A stretch of DNA of 64,000 bases, taken from the NCBI GenBank assembly GCA_963772805.1, contig CAVYYU010000008.1, positions 186,001 through 250,000 on the forward strand, given 5' to 3'. Positions within the stretch are counted from its first letter, which is position 1. Each line of letters starts with the position of its first letter. A program made the position numbers and the translations under genes. The stretch is from Legionella_A sp963772805 (GTDB taxonomy: Bacteria > Pseudomonadota > Gammaproteobacteria > Legionellales > Legionellaceae). This document shows positions 1 through 9,587 of this stretch, one piece after another. The notes under the pieces are model-generated. The model saw nothing but the letters and a program-made list of their open reading frames with translations. It ran no database searches and was not told the origin of the DNA.

Positions 1-1074
1 TTGGTGCACGGTTTTGGTGACGGTGTTTTATCCGGTGGCATTAATATCTACATGTGGATAGGCTACATCATTGCGCTAGCACTCTATGCACATGGCTTCG
101 CGGGTTATTTCAAGACATTCTTTCCAGCCTATTTGGGATCACCATTATTCGGCAAAGTTGTTGCAGCTGGAATAGTTCTCCTTTTCACGGGCGTCAATTT
201 TATTGGAGCAGGAATGGTTGGGCGCTCGGAGACCATAATAGTTACCATCAAAGTTTCTATTCTTTTCTTGTTTTCTATTGCAGGCGCGTTTTTTATCCAT
301 CCAGACTATCTGTCTGTAGAGGGCTGGCCGCCAACATCAGGGATATTATTCGGTGCTGGTGTGTTGTTTATTGGTTATGAAGGTTTTGGTCTCATCACTA
401 ATGCTGCTGAAAATATGGTTGATCCGCAGAAATCTTTACCGCGCGCGCTTTATTTGAGCGTTTTCAGTGTCATTGTTATTTACATCCTGGTTTCTGTTGC
501 GGTGATAGGAAACTTGCGCGTGCCTGAGATAGTTGCAGCGAAGGACTACGCACTGGCGCAGGCGGCCAAACCCTTTCTGGGCGAGTTTGGCTTTAGGTTG
601 ATAGCCATTGGTGCGCTTTTTTCAACGGCTTCAGCCATCAATGCCACGCTCTTTGGTTCTGCAAATGTGAGTTATATGCTTGCAAAGGATGGCGAGCTGC
701 CGGCGGTCTTTAGACGCACGATATGGCAAGGTGGAACAGGTGGCTTGGTATTAACGTCGATGATGGTATTACTCTTTGTTTTCTTCTTTGACCTCTCAGG
801 TGTTGCAATGATGGGAAGTGGCGCGTTTCTGCTTATTTATGGAGCTGTTTCTATTGCGCATCTACGGGTGATTAAGGAGACGGGCGCCAAAAAGTCGATC
901 GTCTGGTTATCGCTCATTACTTGCACCGCTATGGCGGCTATTCTTAGCTATTATATTTTTTTAAATTCCAAGCTGGCGTTCATTACCATGTTTGCGTTAA
1001 TACCTGTCTGTTTTGGTGTGGAATGGGCATACAGAAAATTCAGCGGTAGACAACTTAAAACAAGAGTTAATTAG
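1..1074 (+). CDS. APC-superfamily amino acid permease, C-terminal part (5' end outside window)
   Basis: An inner-membrane amino-acid/polyamine/organocation permease that would move an amino acid or related solute by secondary transport. The reading frame is open from base 1, so the N-terminal helices, including the usual Gly-rich first helix, lie upstream. The visible 357 residues hold about nine hydrophobic helices. A conserved segment near residue 120 (FGAGVLFIGYEGFGLITNAA) matches the helix 6 region of APC carriers and is followed by an NMVDPQKSLPRAL-type loop. The substrate cannot be told from this fragment. It is followed after 84 bp by a cupin pseudogene on the same strand. The family is clear; the specificity is unknown. 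Confidence 0.85.
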   Translation: MVHGFGDGVLSGGINIYMWIGYIIALALYAHGFAGYFKTFFPAYLGSPLFGKVVAAGIVLLFTGVNFIGAGMVGRSETIIVTIKVSILFLFSIAGAFFIHPDYLSVEGWPPTSGILFGAGVLFIGYEGFGLITNAAENMVDPQKSLPRALYLSVFSVIVIYILVSVAVIGNLRVPEIVAAKDYALAQAAKPFLGEFGFRLIAIGALFSTASAINATLFGSANVSYMLAKDGELPAVFRRTIWQGGTGGLVLTSMMVLLFVFFFDLSGVAMMGSGAFLLIYGAVSIAHLRVIKETGAKKSIVWLSLITCTAMAAILSYYIFLNSKLAFITMFALIPVCFGVEWAYRKFSGRQLKTRVN

Positions 1075-1158
1075 GTCTCAAAATGATGACCACAAGTGAA
1101 CACGGGGTAATATGACTGATTACTTCGGGAAATTTATTAAAATATTACAAGGATATGT

Positions 1159-1760
1159 ATGAGTAATAAACAGCAAGATGCGATACAAATGACGAGCATA
1201 AAGAGAGTAGTTACGGGTTTTGATCAAAGTGGTCATTCTGTTGTTACCAGTGATGAGATGCCTCCACGCTCCGCCGCGATGAAACTATTCCTGGTTTCTG
1301 GATGTCGGAGCTTTGGGCTATTAATGGGGCGCCTGTTTTGCCACCTGAATCTGATCTCACCTTAACAATGACCCACTTTGTACCTGACGCGGGTAACATT
1401 CGGGTTAGAATGTGGTCGTTTCCACCCAGTACGAAGGCACACCTGACGGCAACTCCCGCAGCTCTTGAAGAGGAGTTAGCAACGCTTTATCCGGGCTTTG
1501 ATAATACGCAAGACCCTCATAACCCTGGTATGCACGTCACCAATACGATTGATGTTAATATTGTTATCAGTGGTGAGCTGATTCTTAAACTTGATACCGG
1601 TGAGGAAAGACGGCTGAAGCAGGGGGACTCCGTCGTGCAACTCGGAACGAAACATGCGTGGGCAAATGATCAAGAAATACCCTGTGTGGTAGCCACCGTG
1701 ATGATTGGGGCTAAGAAAACTGAAAGGGGCACTGATTATGAAGGATTATCTACGCTATAA
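1159..1760 (+). pseudogene. Cupin-domain protein, frameshifted
   Basis: A small single-domain cupin. The first part (from ATG 1159, AAGGA ribosome site about 6 bases upstream) reads KRVVTGFDQSGHSVVTSDEMPP and then loses homology. From about 1269 the +2 frame continues with RRDETIPGFWMSELWAINGAP and a full cupin core: HVTNTIDVNIVISGEL, then GDSVVQLGTKHAWAN, which carries the two metal-ligand/barrel motifs. The two pieces join only if the frame changes within about 1262-1272. Cupins of this type often sit beside catabolic genes, and a carboxymuconolactone-decarboxylase-family gene follows directly with overlap. The gene is either a recent pseudogene or a sequencing indel. An internal ATG at 1302 could still give a protein lacking the N-terminus. 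Confidence 0.7.
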
Positions 1761-2283
1761 ACCTTGTGATGAAGAAGCCGTTAATACGTGGCTTGCAGAT
1801 AACAAAATTCCACCGCAGTTTCAGAATGCGCAATTCCCATATCATTTGATCGCGTTGTGCCTTAATAGCCCAGGACTTCTCGACGCGTATGCCGTTCTTG
1901 GACGCTACATAAGCAGCAATTTAACGATTTCTCCGCGCCTTAGAGAGTTACTTATTATTAGGTGTGCTGTGAAAACGCACAGCGCCTACGAATTGAAACA
2001 CCATGTTCCCATTGCTATCAGTGCAGGATTAACTGAGGGGGAGCTTGTCATCTTGCAAGCCCAATCTCCGCATGGCATGACATCGCTAGAGATGGCTTTA
2101 ATTCAAGCCTGTGACGAGCTTCTTACAAATACCGAAATCAGTGATGAAACATTTCGTGAGTTGTCTTCACACTTCACAACAGGGGAGATAATGGAGATTA
2201 TCTCGGTGGTAGGTGTTTATAACTGGACTGCGATGTGGCTGCGGAGCTTTAAGGTTACTGTTGAGAAAACACTGCAAGGATAG
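1738..2283 (+). CDS. Carboxymuconolactone decarboxylase/AhpD-like family protein
   Basis: A small, mostly helical protein of about 181 residues. It resembles the carboxymuconolactone decarboxylase family, whose members are decarboxylases or peroxidase-like proteins, in the segment ISPRLRELLIIRCAVKTHSA followed by YELKHHVPIAISAGLTEGE. The CxxC pair of AhpD-type peroxidases is absent: the position reads RCAVKTHSAYE. A redox role is therefore unlikely. ATG 1738 is preferred over the in-frame upstream ATG 1705 because AGGGG lies 8 bases before it and 1705 is inside the cupin reading frame. It overlaps the end of the cupin gene by 23 bases, so the pair was probably co-transcribed. The substrate is unknown. 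Confidence 0.7.
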   Translation: MKDYLRYKPCDEEAVNTWLADNKIPPQFQNAQFPYHLIALCLNSPGLLDAYAVLGRYISSNLTISPRLRELLIIRCAVKTHSAYELKHHVPIAISAGLTEGELVILQAQSPHGMTSLEMALIQACDELLTNTEISDETFRELSSHFTTGEIMEIISVVGVYNWTAMWLRSFKVTVEKTLQG

Positions 2284-2516
2284 AAAATTGCTGAGAAGGT
2301 GAGATTTATTTGCAGGACTGTGTTCTTGGCTATGATGATATCTTGCAGCATGCAACAAGTGGAGCTGTTCTTCTTTCTTCTTTAGCTGGTTGAGCGAGTT
2401 ACTTCATTCAAAACAGCATGGACTTTTTTTAAAAAAATCATTTTAAAGTTGAGACATCTAAGGCTGGATATATTATCTTTGTTGGATAATTTTATTATTT
2501 GCCAAATGACCTACTC

Positions 2517-4535
2517 ATGAGCGACAACGCAATATTAGAACAAATTAGTAAACTACGTGAGAAGATTAGACTGTATGACTACCATTATTATGTCATGGAT
2601 AATCCTCTGGTGCCCGATGCCGAATATGATCGTTGTTTTAAAGCGTTGCAAGCATTGGAAGAGCAATATCCCCAGTTTATAAGCAGCGACTCGCCGACAC
2701 AACGGGTGGGTGTTACTCCGGCCACGGCACTGCAACCCTTCGCGCATCGTCAACCCATGTTATCGTTAGGAAATGTATTTTCTAATGAAGAATTGCAGGC
2801 GTTTGTTAAGCGCGTAACAGATAAAGTGGATACTGATGAAGGTGAGTTGCTCTTTGCCTGCGAGCCGAAACTGGATGGCCTGGCGGTTAATTTAACCTAT
2901 GAAGCCGGTTTTTTGACGCATGCGGCCACGCGTGGGGATGGGGCAGTTGGTGAGGACATTACCAATAATATTAAAACAATCGCCGCTGTACCTTTGAAGT
3001 TAATGAGTGAACAAGTCCCCGATCTTATCGAAGTGCGCGGTGAAGTTTATATTCCGAAAGCAGGCTTTGAAGCATTTAATGAACAGGCACGCAAACGAGG
3101 TGAAAAGACATTTGCCAACCCGCGTAACGCGGCCGCTGGCAGTTTACGCCAACTTAATCCCGCCATTACTGCCAGTCGTCCACTGGCCATTTACTGTTAT
3201 GGAATTGGTGCCTGTGATGGTTTCAGTTTGCCTGACAGCCATTTAAAACAATTGCAATTATTGCGTACTATGGGGTTTAGGGTGTCGTCAGAAACCAAAG
3301 CGGCATATGGTTTTCAGGGGTGTTTGGCGTATTATGAGGCCATGCAGGCCAAACGCCAGCGTTTGCCGTTTGAAATCGATGGTGTAGTGTATAAAGTTGA
3401 TAGCAGGAGGTTGCAGGAAAAATTAGGTTATGTTGCGCGTGCACCCCGGTTTGCCTGTGCCCATAAATTTCCGGCTAGTGAAGAACTAACTACAATGCTT
3501 GCTGTTGATTTCCAGGTAGGGCGAACCGGTGCACTTACACCAGTTGCACGCTTGCAGCCTGTTAGTGTGGCGGGTGTTACGGTTAGTAATGCAACATTGC
3601 ATAATATGGATGAAATTGAGCGTAAGGATATTCGTATTGGCGATGTAGTGGTTATTCGCCGCGCGGGGGATGTTATCCCTGAAGTTGTATCAGTTGTTCT
3701 TGAAAAGCGCCCGGCCAATACTCATATGATTTATTTACCAGATCATTGCCCTGTTTGTGGTGCTGATGTAGTCAGAGAAGAGGGTGAGGCGATAGCACGA
3801 TGTATTGGTGGGCTTTTTTGCAACGCGCAGCTTAAACGCATGATATGGCATTTTGCGTCGCGTAAAGCGATGGCGATTGATGGGTTAGGGGATGTGGTAA
3901 TCGAGCAGTTGGTTGATGCTCATATGCTTAATGATGTGTCTGATCTATATGGTTTAACCCAGGATGCCCTCGCGAGCTTGCCGCGCATGGGTATAAAATC
4001 AGCGGATAATTTATTGCATGCTATTGAGCAGAGCAAAAAAACAACTCTACAGCGTTTTATTTACGCGCTGGGTATTCGCGAAGTGGGTGAAAGTAGCGCT
4101 CATATTTTGGCGGCCAATTTTTCTGATATTGACGCACTCACGAATGCTTCTATTGACGCATTGATGGCCTTGAAAGATATCGGGCCAATTGTTGCCGCCC
4201 ATATCGTTCATTTTTTCGCGCAGACCCATAATCTCGATGTGATTAATAAACTGTTGGCGCATGGCGTTCATTGGCCAGTTGCGCAGGCACAAGAGGTTAA
4301 TAAGCAACATCAATTCTATGGTAAAACAATGGTATTGACCGGCTCATTGGCTGTTATGAGTCGTGATGAAGCCAAGGCTAAACTCATGGCGTTGGGAGCG
4401 AAAGTTGCTGGTAGTGTTTCGGCGAAAACAGATTATGTCGTCGCGGGCGAAGATCCTGGATCCAAATACACCAAAGCAGTTGAGCTTGGGGTGCGCGTGT
4501 TAAGCGAAGATGAGTTTCTTGCCATGATTGACTGA
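2517..4535 (+). CDS. ligA: NAD-dependent DNA ligase LigA
   Basis: Seals nicks in duplex DNA during replication and repair, using NAD+ as AMP donor. The 672-residue product has the full LigA layout. An N-terminal Ia domain contains YDYHYYVMDNPLVPDAEYD. The nucleotidyltransferase has the adenylated lysine in EPKLDGLAVN (K118). After it come the OB fold, a four-Cys zinc finger (CPVCGAD ... CIGGLFC, about residues 410-435), helix-hairpin-helix repeats and a C-terminal BRCT domain ending in GVRVLSEDEFLAMID. An in-frame TTG at 2499 is possible, but ATG 2517 gives the standard LigA N-terminus. The Yej-type transporter genes start 30 bp downstream on the same strand. Confidence 0.97.
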   Translation: MSDNAILEQISKLREKIRLYDYHYYVMDNPLVPDAEYDRCFKALQALEEQYPQFISSDSPTQRVGVTPATALQPFAHRQPMLSLGNVFSNEELQAFVKRVTDKVDTDEGELLFACEPKLDGLAVNLTYEAGFLTHAATRGDGAVGEDITNNIKTIAAVPLKLMSEQVPDLIEVRGEVYIPKAGFEAFNEQARKRGEKTFANPRNAAAGSLRQLNPAITASRPLAIYCYGIGACDGFSLPDSHLKQLQLLRTMGFRVSSETKAAYGFQGCLAYYEAMQAKRQRLPFEIDGVVYKVDSRRLQEKLGYVARAPRFACAHKFPASEELTTMLAVDFQVGRTGALTPVARLQPVSVAGVTVSNATLHNMDEIERKDIRIGDVVVIRRAGDVIPEVVSVVLEKRPANTHMIYLPDHCPVCGADVVREEGEAIARCIGGLFCNAQLKRMIWHFASRKAMAIDGLGDVVIEQLVDAHMLNDVSDLYGLTQDALASLPRMGIKSADNLLHAIEQSKKTTLQRFIYALGIREVGESSAHILAANFSDIDALTNASIDALMALKDIGPIVAAHIVHFFAQTHNLDVINKLLAHGVHWPVAQAQEVNKQHQFYGKTMVLTGSLAVMSRDEAKAKLMALGAKVAGSVSAKTDYVVAGEDPGSKYTKAVELGVRVLSEDEFLAMID

Positions 4536-4564
4536 GTCTTGGCAAAACCTAATGGAGAAACCTT

Positions 4565-6736
4565 TTGTTTCCAGGTTATTTACAGTGGATGTTATGGTTG
4601 TCTTTGTTGCTAGCACAGCTCAACGTGCATGCTGGTTCGTTGATTTTAAATAATCCTTATCCTGCTAGCGAGTCATTGCAAAAAATATACTACACGTCGT
4701 TTAGCGAACAACCAAAAACACTTGATCCAGCTAAATCATACTCGAGTAATGAATATCAATTTATAACACTAATTTATGAACCCGTGTTGCAATATGATTA
4801 TTTGACTCGTCCTTATAAATTGGTACCGTTAACCGCAACAAAAATGCCTGAGGTGCGTTATTTCGATGCCGCAGGAAATCAGCTCGCCGATCCGCAAACC
4901 GGCAACGTTGCACGAACGGTATATACCATTCATATCAAGACCGGTATTTTCTATCAACCTCATCCAGCATTTGCCAAGGATGAATCAGGGCATTATCGTT
5001 ATTATCAATTGTCCCCTGATTACCTCGACGATAATGATATTACCGAGCTTAAGGATTTTAAAAGCACGGGAACGCGTGAATTAATCGCCGATGATTATAT
5101 TTATGAAATCAAACGGTTAGCAAACCCTAAGACAAACTCACCCATCTATGGATTAATGAGTGGATACATAGACGGTTTTCGCGACTACGGTACGGCCTTG
5201 CCAGCTCAGGTGCATGGCTTTCTCGATTTGCGTCCGTATCCTATAAAGGGCGTACGAAAAATAGATCCTTATACCTTTGAAATTACCATTAAAGGCCAAT
5301 ATCCGCAGTTTATATTCTGGTTGGCCATGCCTTTTTTTGCGCCTGTTCCCTGGGAGGCCGACCGTTTTTATGCTGAACCGGATATGGATGATAAAAACCT
5401 GGATTTTGGCTGGTATCCAGTCGGTACTGGTCCATTCATGTTGAGTGAAAATAACCCTAATAGTTATATGATATTGGATAAAAATCCGAATTATCGTGAT
5501 GAGTATTTTCCGGCTGTGGGTAGTCCTGACGATTTAAAAAGCGGGTACTTGCTGCATGCAGGCGAACGCTTGCCGTTGATTGATAAAGCCGTTATCACGC
5601 TGGAGAAAGAAGCTATTCCGCGCTGGAATAAATTTTTACAAGGTTACTATGATTTATCAGGCGTGAGTGCAGATAGCTTTGATCAAGCGGTACAAATAAC
5701 CCAGGCGGGTGGGGTGACGCTACGTCCCGAGATGCAGGCAAAGGGTATACATTTAGATGAGGTCACTGATCCTAGTGTTCTCTATCTCGGTTTTAATATG
5801 TTGGATAGCATTGTCGGTGGAAAAAGTGAAAGAGCAAGAAAATTACGGCAAGCCATTTCTATTGCTATAAATTATGATGAATACATTGCTATTTTTTTTA
5901 ATGGTCGCGGCTTGGCAGCGCAAGGCCCCATTCCTCCGGGTATTTTCGGGTTTCTGGAGGGTCGCATGGGGATAAATCCCTATGTGTACACCTGGGATGG
6001 GCGTGGCGCTAAAAGGCGACCCATTGAAGAAGCGAAAAAATTAATGACCGCGGCAGGTTACGTGGATGGCATCGATCCTGCGACCAAAGAACCCTTAATC
6101 TTGAGTTATGATGTGCCTGCAACAGGGACGCCTGATGATAAAGAACAACTTAACTGGATGCGCAAACAATTTGCTAAAATAGGTGTGTCATTAAATATTC
6201 GCTCCACGTTATATAATCGTTTTCAGGAAAAAATTCGCAGTGGCAACGCACAAATTTTTAGTTGGGGTTGGAGCGCTGATTACCCTGATCCGGAAAATTT
6301 TTTATTTCAGTTATACGGAGCCAACGGTAAAGTCGCTTATGGTGGCGAAAATGCTAGCAATTATCAAAATATTGAATATGACAAACTGTTTGATTTAATG
6401 AAGAATGAAAGCAATGGAGAGCATCGTCAGCAGCTGATTGATAAAATGCTCGCAATTTTGCGCTACGATGCCCCTTGGGTTTGGGGAATCAACAGCCAAA
6501 CCCTGATATTGAGCCAACAGTGGGTGGCGCCGATTAAAACAAATAGCATTTCTTCGAATACGTTGAAATACGTGGCAATTGATATACCACGGCGCAATCA
6601 ATTACGCCGTGCTTGGAACAAACCAATATTGTGGCCAATTGGTCTGTTACTTGTTGTAATTTTATTATTGCTCTTACCGTTTGTGTTTGCTTATCATAAA
6701 AAACAACAGCGTCGCGCGCCTAGGATTAAATTATGA
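4565..6736 (+). CDS. yejA: YejA-like peptide-binding protein of an ABC importer, with C-terminal membrane anchor
   Basis: A family 5 extracellular solute-binding protein, the periplasmic receptor of an oligopeptide/microcin-type ABC importer. The TTG start at 4565 follows GGAGA with about 8 bases spacing and gives a hydrophobic signal segment (WMLWLSLLLAQLNVHAG). The body carries family motifs such as KTLDPAKSYSSNEY and WGWSADYPDPENFLFQLYG. Unusually, residues about 690-710 form a strong hydrophobic helix (ILWPIGLLLVVILLLLLPF) followed by a basic tail, so the protein may be tethered to the inner membrane instead of being free in the periplasm. At 723 residues it is longer than E. coli YejA (about 600). 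It overlaps yejB by 4 bases (ATGA), which indicates an operon. Confidence 0.88.
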   Translation: MFPGYLQWMLWLSLLLAQLNVHAGSLILNNPYPASESLQKIYYTSFSEQPKTLDPAKSYSSNEYQFITLIYEPVLQYDYLTRPYKLVPLTATKMPEVRYFDAAGNQLADPQTGNVARTVYTIHIKTGIFYQPHPAFAKDESGHYRYYQLSPDYLDDNDITELKDFKSTGTRELIADDYIYEIKRLANPKTNSPIYGLMSGYIDGFRDYGTALPAQVHGFLDLRPYPIKGVRKIDPYTFEITIKGQYPQFIFWLAMPFFAPVPWEADRFYAEPDMDDKNLDFGWYPVGTGPFMLSENNPNSYMILDKNPNYRDEYFPAVGSPDDLKSGYLLHAGERLPLIDKAVITLEKEAIPRWNKFLQGYYDLSGVSADSFDQAVQITQAGGVTLRPEMQAKGIHLDEVTDPSVLYLGFNMLDSIVGGKSERARKLRQAISIAINYDEYIAIFFNGRGLAAQGPIPPGIFGFLEGRMGINPYVYTWDGRGAKRRPIEEAKKLMTAAGYVDGIDPATKEPLILSYDVPATGTPDDKEQLNWMRKQFAKIGVSLNIRSTLYNRFQEKIRSGNAQIFSWGWSADYPDPENFLFQLYGANGKVAYGGENASNYQNIEYDKLFDLMKNESNGEHRQQLIDKMLAILRYDAPWVWGINSQTLILSQQWVAPIKTNSISSNTLKYVAIDIPRRNQLRRAWNKPILWPIGLLLVVILLLLLPFVFAYHKKQQRRAPRIKL

Positions 6737-7710
6737 CTAATTATTTGATTCGACGTCTTCTCTATGCCATACCCATTTTGTTGGGCATTAATATCCTCAC
6801 CTTTGCTTTATTTTTTATGGTTAATACGCCTGATGATATGGCACGCATGCAATTGGGTCAAAAACATGTTCAGCCTGAATCAATCGCACAGTGGAAAACT
6901 CAACGTGGTTACGATTTGCCGCTTTTTTATAATGATAAGCAAACGGGCAGCGAGCATTTCACGCAGACTTTGTTTTTTAAAAAATCACTTCTGCTATTTT
7001 CCTTCGATTTTGGTGTTTCTGATGCAGGGCGGGATATCAGTTATGATATTTCACATCGCATGTGGCCCAGTCTTTCTATTGCGCTTCCAGTATTAGTGCT
7101 GGGGATGATAGCCGATATTTTGTTTGCCATGCTCATGGCCTTTTTTCGATCCAGCTATCTCGATCTCAGCGGTGTAATTTTTTGCATTGTTTTAATGTCT
7201 ATTTCAACCATGTTTTACATTATTGGGGGGCAGTATCTTTTTGGCATTATATTGCGTTTGGTGCCGATTTCAGGGTATGACAATGGTTTAAATAGTATTA
7301 AATTTATTGCATTGCCAGTGCTTGTCGCAGTGTTTGGTGGTTTGGGAGCGGGTAGCCGCTGGTACCGTACTTTGTTTTTGGAGGAGATGAGCAAGGATTA
7401 TGTCAAAACAGCCCGTGCAAAAGGCTTGGCAGAAGTACGAATTCTATTTCGTCATGTGTTAAAAAATGCAATGTTACCTATTTTAACGGGAGTGGTGGTT
7501 ATTATTCCTTCGTTATTTATGGGCAGTTTGGTCTTGGAGTCATTTTTTGGGGTGCCAGGCCTTGGCAGCTACACCATCGACGCAATCCAGCAGCAGGATT
7601 TCGCCATTGTCAGGGCCATGGTGTTTTTAGGTTCGATTCTTTATATCGTTGGTTTGATTCTGACTGATATTTCCTACACCCTGGTCGACCCACGCGTGAG
7701 ATTAAAATGA
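6733..7710 (+). CDS. yejB: ABC transporter permease YejB
   Basis: Inner-membrane permease subunit of the binding-protein-dependent peptide importer. The start MTNYLIRRLLYAIPILLGINILTF is the typical DppB/OppB/YejB N-terminus. The cytoplasmic coupling loop for the ATPase is visible in MSKDYVKTARAKGLAEVRILFRHVLKNA (the EAA motif region, around residue 220-250). The sequence ends with ISYTLVDPRVRLK, also typical. About six transmembrane helices are present. It overlaps yejA upstream and yejE downstream by 4 bases each, so the three genes are translationally coupled. YejB is the best match because of the YejA and YejE neighbours. Confidence 0.92.
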   Translation: MTNYLIRRLLYAIPILLGINILTFALFFMVNTPDDMARMQLGQKHVQPESIAQWKTQRGYDLPLFYNDKQTGSEHFTQTLFFKKSLLLFSFDFGVSDAGRDISYDISHRMWPSLSIALPVLVLGMIADILFAMLMAFFRSSYLDLSGVIFCIVLMSISTMFYIIGGQYLFGIILRLVPISGYDNGLNSIKFIALPVLVAVFGGLGAGSRWYRTLFLEEMSKDYVKTARAKGLAEVRILFRHVLKNAMLPILTGVVVIIPSLFMGSLVLESFFGVPGLGSYTIDAIQQQDFAIVRAMVFLGSILYIVGLILTDISYTLVDPRVRLK

Positions 7711-9047
7711 CTCTCGAATTACTATGGACCGATCAATGTTTTCTGGTGGTGATGGTTTTAGCTATCGCCGCGGTTATTAGAGGTTCGCGTAAAGAGCATA
7801 TCAGACGTGCTTTTTTGCAGGTTTTTAATAAACCAATTGCGGTGAGTGCAGCAATTGTTTTGTTGTTTTTTTTGATAATCGGCGTGCTGGATTGCATCAA
7901 TTTTAAAACAGTAGAAACGCCGCAGGCCAGTTCGTTGTTGGATAGAGTTCTGTCGCCTTTAGGCAGTCAATATGAAAAAACATATTCAGCCCCGTTGGCA
8001 TTAGCGCTTTTTAGCACAACAGCTACCGTCGTAGATGGCAGGACTGAGCAAATCTATTCTCGTTTACAATATCCGCCAAAATACCTGACGAATAGTCGTG
8101 ATGTCCGACAACTGCTGAGGCAGGTATTATTGAAAACGATCGTGATTAGTTTAACGGCCGTCGGTTTGCTTTGGCTAATTGGTGTTGTCAAGCAGCGGAT
8201 TGTGCATGGCGTTACTAACTTTTCACTGACATCTGTGCGAGCGAGTGCATTGATAACCTTTTTTTTATGTTTTACCGCTTTGCTAGCAAGCTATTGGATG
8301 TCGCGTCAGCTTCATGTTTTTGGGACAGGAAAAATTGGTCAGGATATTTTTTATTATGCTATTAAAAGTATTCGTACGGGATTGGTGATTGGCATTTTAA
8401 CCACATTGTTCATGATGCCTCTGGCATTATTATTAGGAATAGCCGCGGGTTATTTTGGCGGTTTAATTGACGATATCATCCAATATATCTACACCACCTT
8501 GAGCTCAATTCCCGGTGTGTTGCTGATTACGGCCTCGGTATTATCAATGCAAACTTATATTGCCAACCACCCACAGCAGTTCACCACACTGGCGCAAAGT
8601 GCTGATGCACGGCTATTAGCATTGTGTTTAATTCTTGGGGTGACGAGCTGGACTAGCTTGTGCCGTTTATTGCGTGCAGAGGCTATGAAATTACGGGAAA
8701 TGGATTTTGTCTTGGCAGCGCAAGCGCTGGGAAGCCGTTCATTGACCATTATTGTAAAACACTTGCTGCCCAACGTGATGCATATCGTTATCATTACTTT
8801 GGTGCTTGATTTTAGTTTTTTAGTTCTCGCTGAAGCGGTATTGTCCTATGTGGGAGTTGGTGTCTCACCGCTCACAATCAGCTGGGGAAACATGATTAAC
8901 GCAGCACGTCTTGAGTTGGCGCGGGAGCCTGTCGTTTGGTGGCCAATGATGGCGGCTTTTGTGTTCATGTTTATCCTGGTTCTCGCCAGTAATTTATTCG
9001 CTGACGCGGTAAGGGATGCGTTTGATCCACGTCAATCGAATCTGTAA
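7707..9047 (+). CDS. yejE: ABC transporter permease YejE
   Basis: Second permease subunit of the Yej-type importer, DppC/OppC family. The C-terminal half carries a clear permease domain: GLVIGILTTLFMMPLALLLG, then the EAA-type loop MKLREMDFVLAAQALGSRSLTIIVKHLLPN, and a DPRQSNL C-terminus. At 446 residues it is longer than E. coli YejE (about 340). The extra length is mostly an N-terminal region with two further hydrophobic helices and a soluble loop of about 80 residues. No YejF-like ATPase follows. Downstream is an inverted-repeat cassette starting 59 bp after the stop, so either the ATPase is encoded elsewhere or the operon end was replaced. Confidence 0.9.
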   Translation: MTLELLWTDQCFLVVMVLAIAAVIRGSRKEHIRRAFLQVFNKPIAVSAAIVLLFFLIIGVLDCINFKTVETPQASSLLDRVLSPLGSQYEKTYSAPLALALFSTTATVVDGRTEQIYSRLQYPPKYLTNSRDVRQLLRQVLLKTIVISLTAVGLLWLIGVVKQRIVHGVTNFSLTSVRASALITFFLCFTALLASYWMSRQLHVFGTGKIGQDIFYYAIKSIRTGLVIGILTTLFMMPLALLLGIAAGYFGGLIDDIIQYIYTTLSSIPGVLLITASVLSMQTYIANHPQQFTTLAQSADARLLALCLILGVTSWTSLCRLLRAEAMKLREMDFVLAAQALGSRSLTIIVKHLLPNVMHIVIITLVLDFSFLVLAEAVLSYVGVGVSPLTISWGNMINAARLELAREPVVWWPMMAAFVFMFILVLASNLFADAVRDAFDPRQSNL

Positions 9048-9105
9048 AGTTTTTCTGTGGAAATTATATTATCTATACTCTTTTATTTATTATAACGAAC
9101 TTACC

Positions 9106-9220
9106 CAACGCCCCTAAATTTTTTTACAGCCTTCTAAGCCGTAATTTGAGCACCTGTTTTTCAGCATACATCGATCTGCCCCTTCTTCTGCGCTAGGCAT
9201 TTGAATAGTAAGATAATATT
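9106..9220 (+). repeat. Left 115-bp inverted repeat of the DUF559 cassette
   Basis: Pairs with 9706-9820 in inverted orientation. Nine mismatches were counted, mostly C/T or G/A transitions, which fits old divergence of once-identical arms. Confidence 0.85.
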
Positions 9221-9251
9221 CATTCGCAGAATGATGATTGGGGAGAGGGAA

Positions 9252-9587
9252 ATGGAAAAATCCATGTTTAGACAACGTGCCCGCGATTTACGAAAAAACA
9301 GTACTGATGCTGAAAGGCATCTTTGGCACCATCTTCGAGCGAATAGACTCGGATTTAAATTCAAGAGACAAGTGCTAATAAGTGCATACATCGTTGATTC
9401 TGTCTGTTTTGAAAAACGATTGATTCTCGAGCTTGATGGTGGTCAACACATGGACACCCAAATTTACGATATAAAACGCACCGATTAGCTAACTGCACAT
9501 GGGTTTAAAGTGGTACGTTTTTGGAATCATAATGTCTTCCAGCAAACGCCAGCCGTCATAGAGGTCATCATGGTCACTCTACTTTAA
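9252..9587 (+). pseudogene. DUF559-domain (Vsr/MutH-fold) endonuclease-like protein, interrupted by a stop codon
   Basis: The family has the very-short-patch-repair/restriction endonuclease fold; no cellular role is established for it. From ATG 9252 (GGGAGAGG just upstream) the frame reads MFRQRARDLRKNSTDAERHLW, then RANRLGFKFKRQVLI and the nuclease-core motif LILELDGGQH. A TAG at 9486-9488 stops it, yet the same frame continues with LTAHGFKVVRFWNHNVFQQT, which is the conserved DUF559 C-terminal end, to a TAA at 9585-9587. One nonsense mutation therefore removes the last third of an otherwise intact gene. The gene sits between the two 115-bp inverted repeats and was probably brought in with them. 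Confidence 0.85.

Noticed and set aside
2284..2400. Short plus-strand frame ending in GAVLLSSLAG before ligA
   Set aside because: Fewer than 35 codons, no start or ribosome site and no recognised family; not enough to call a gene fragment.
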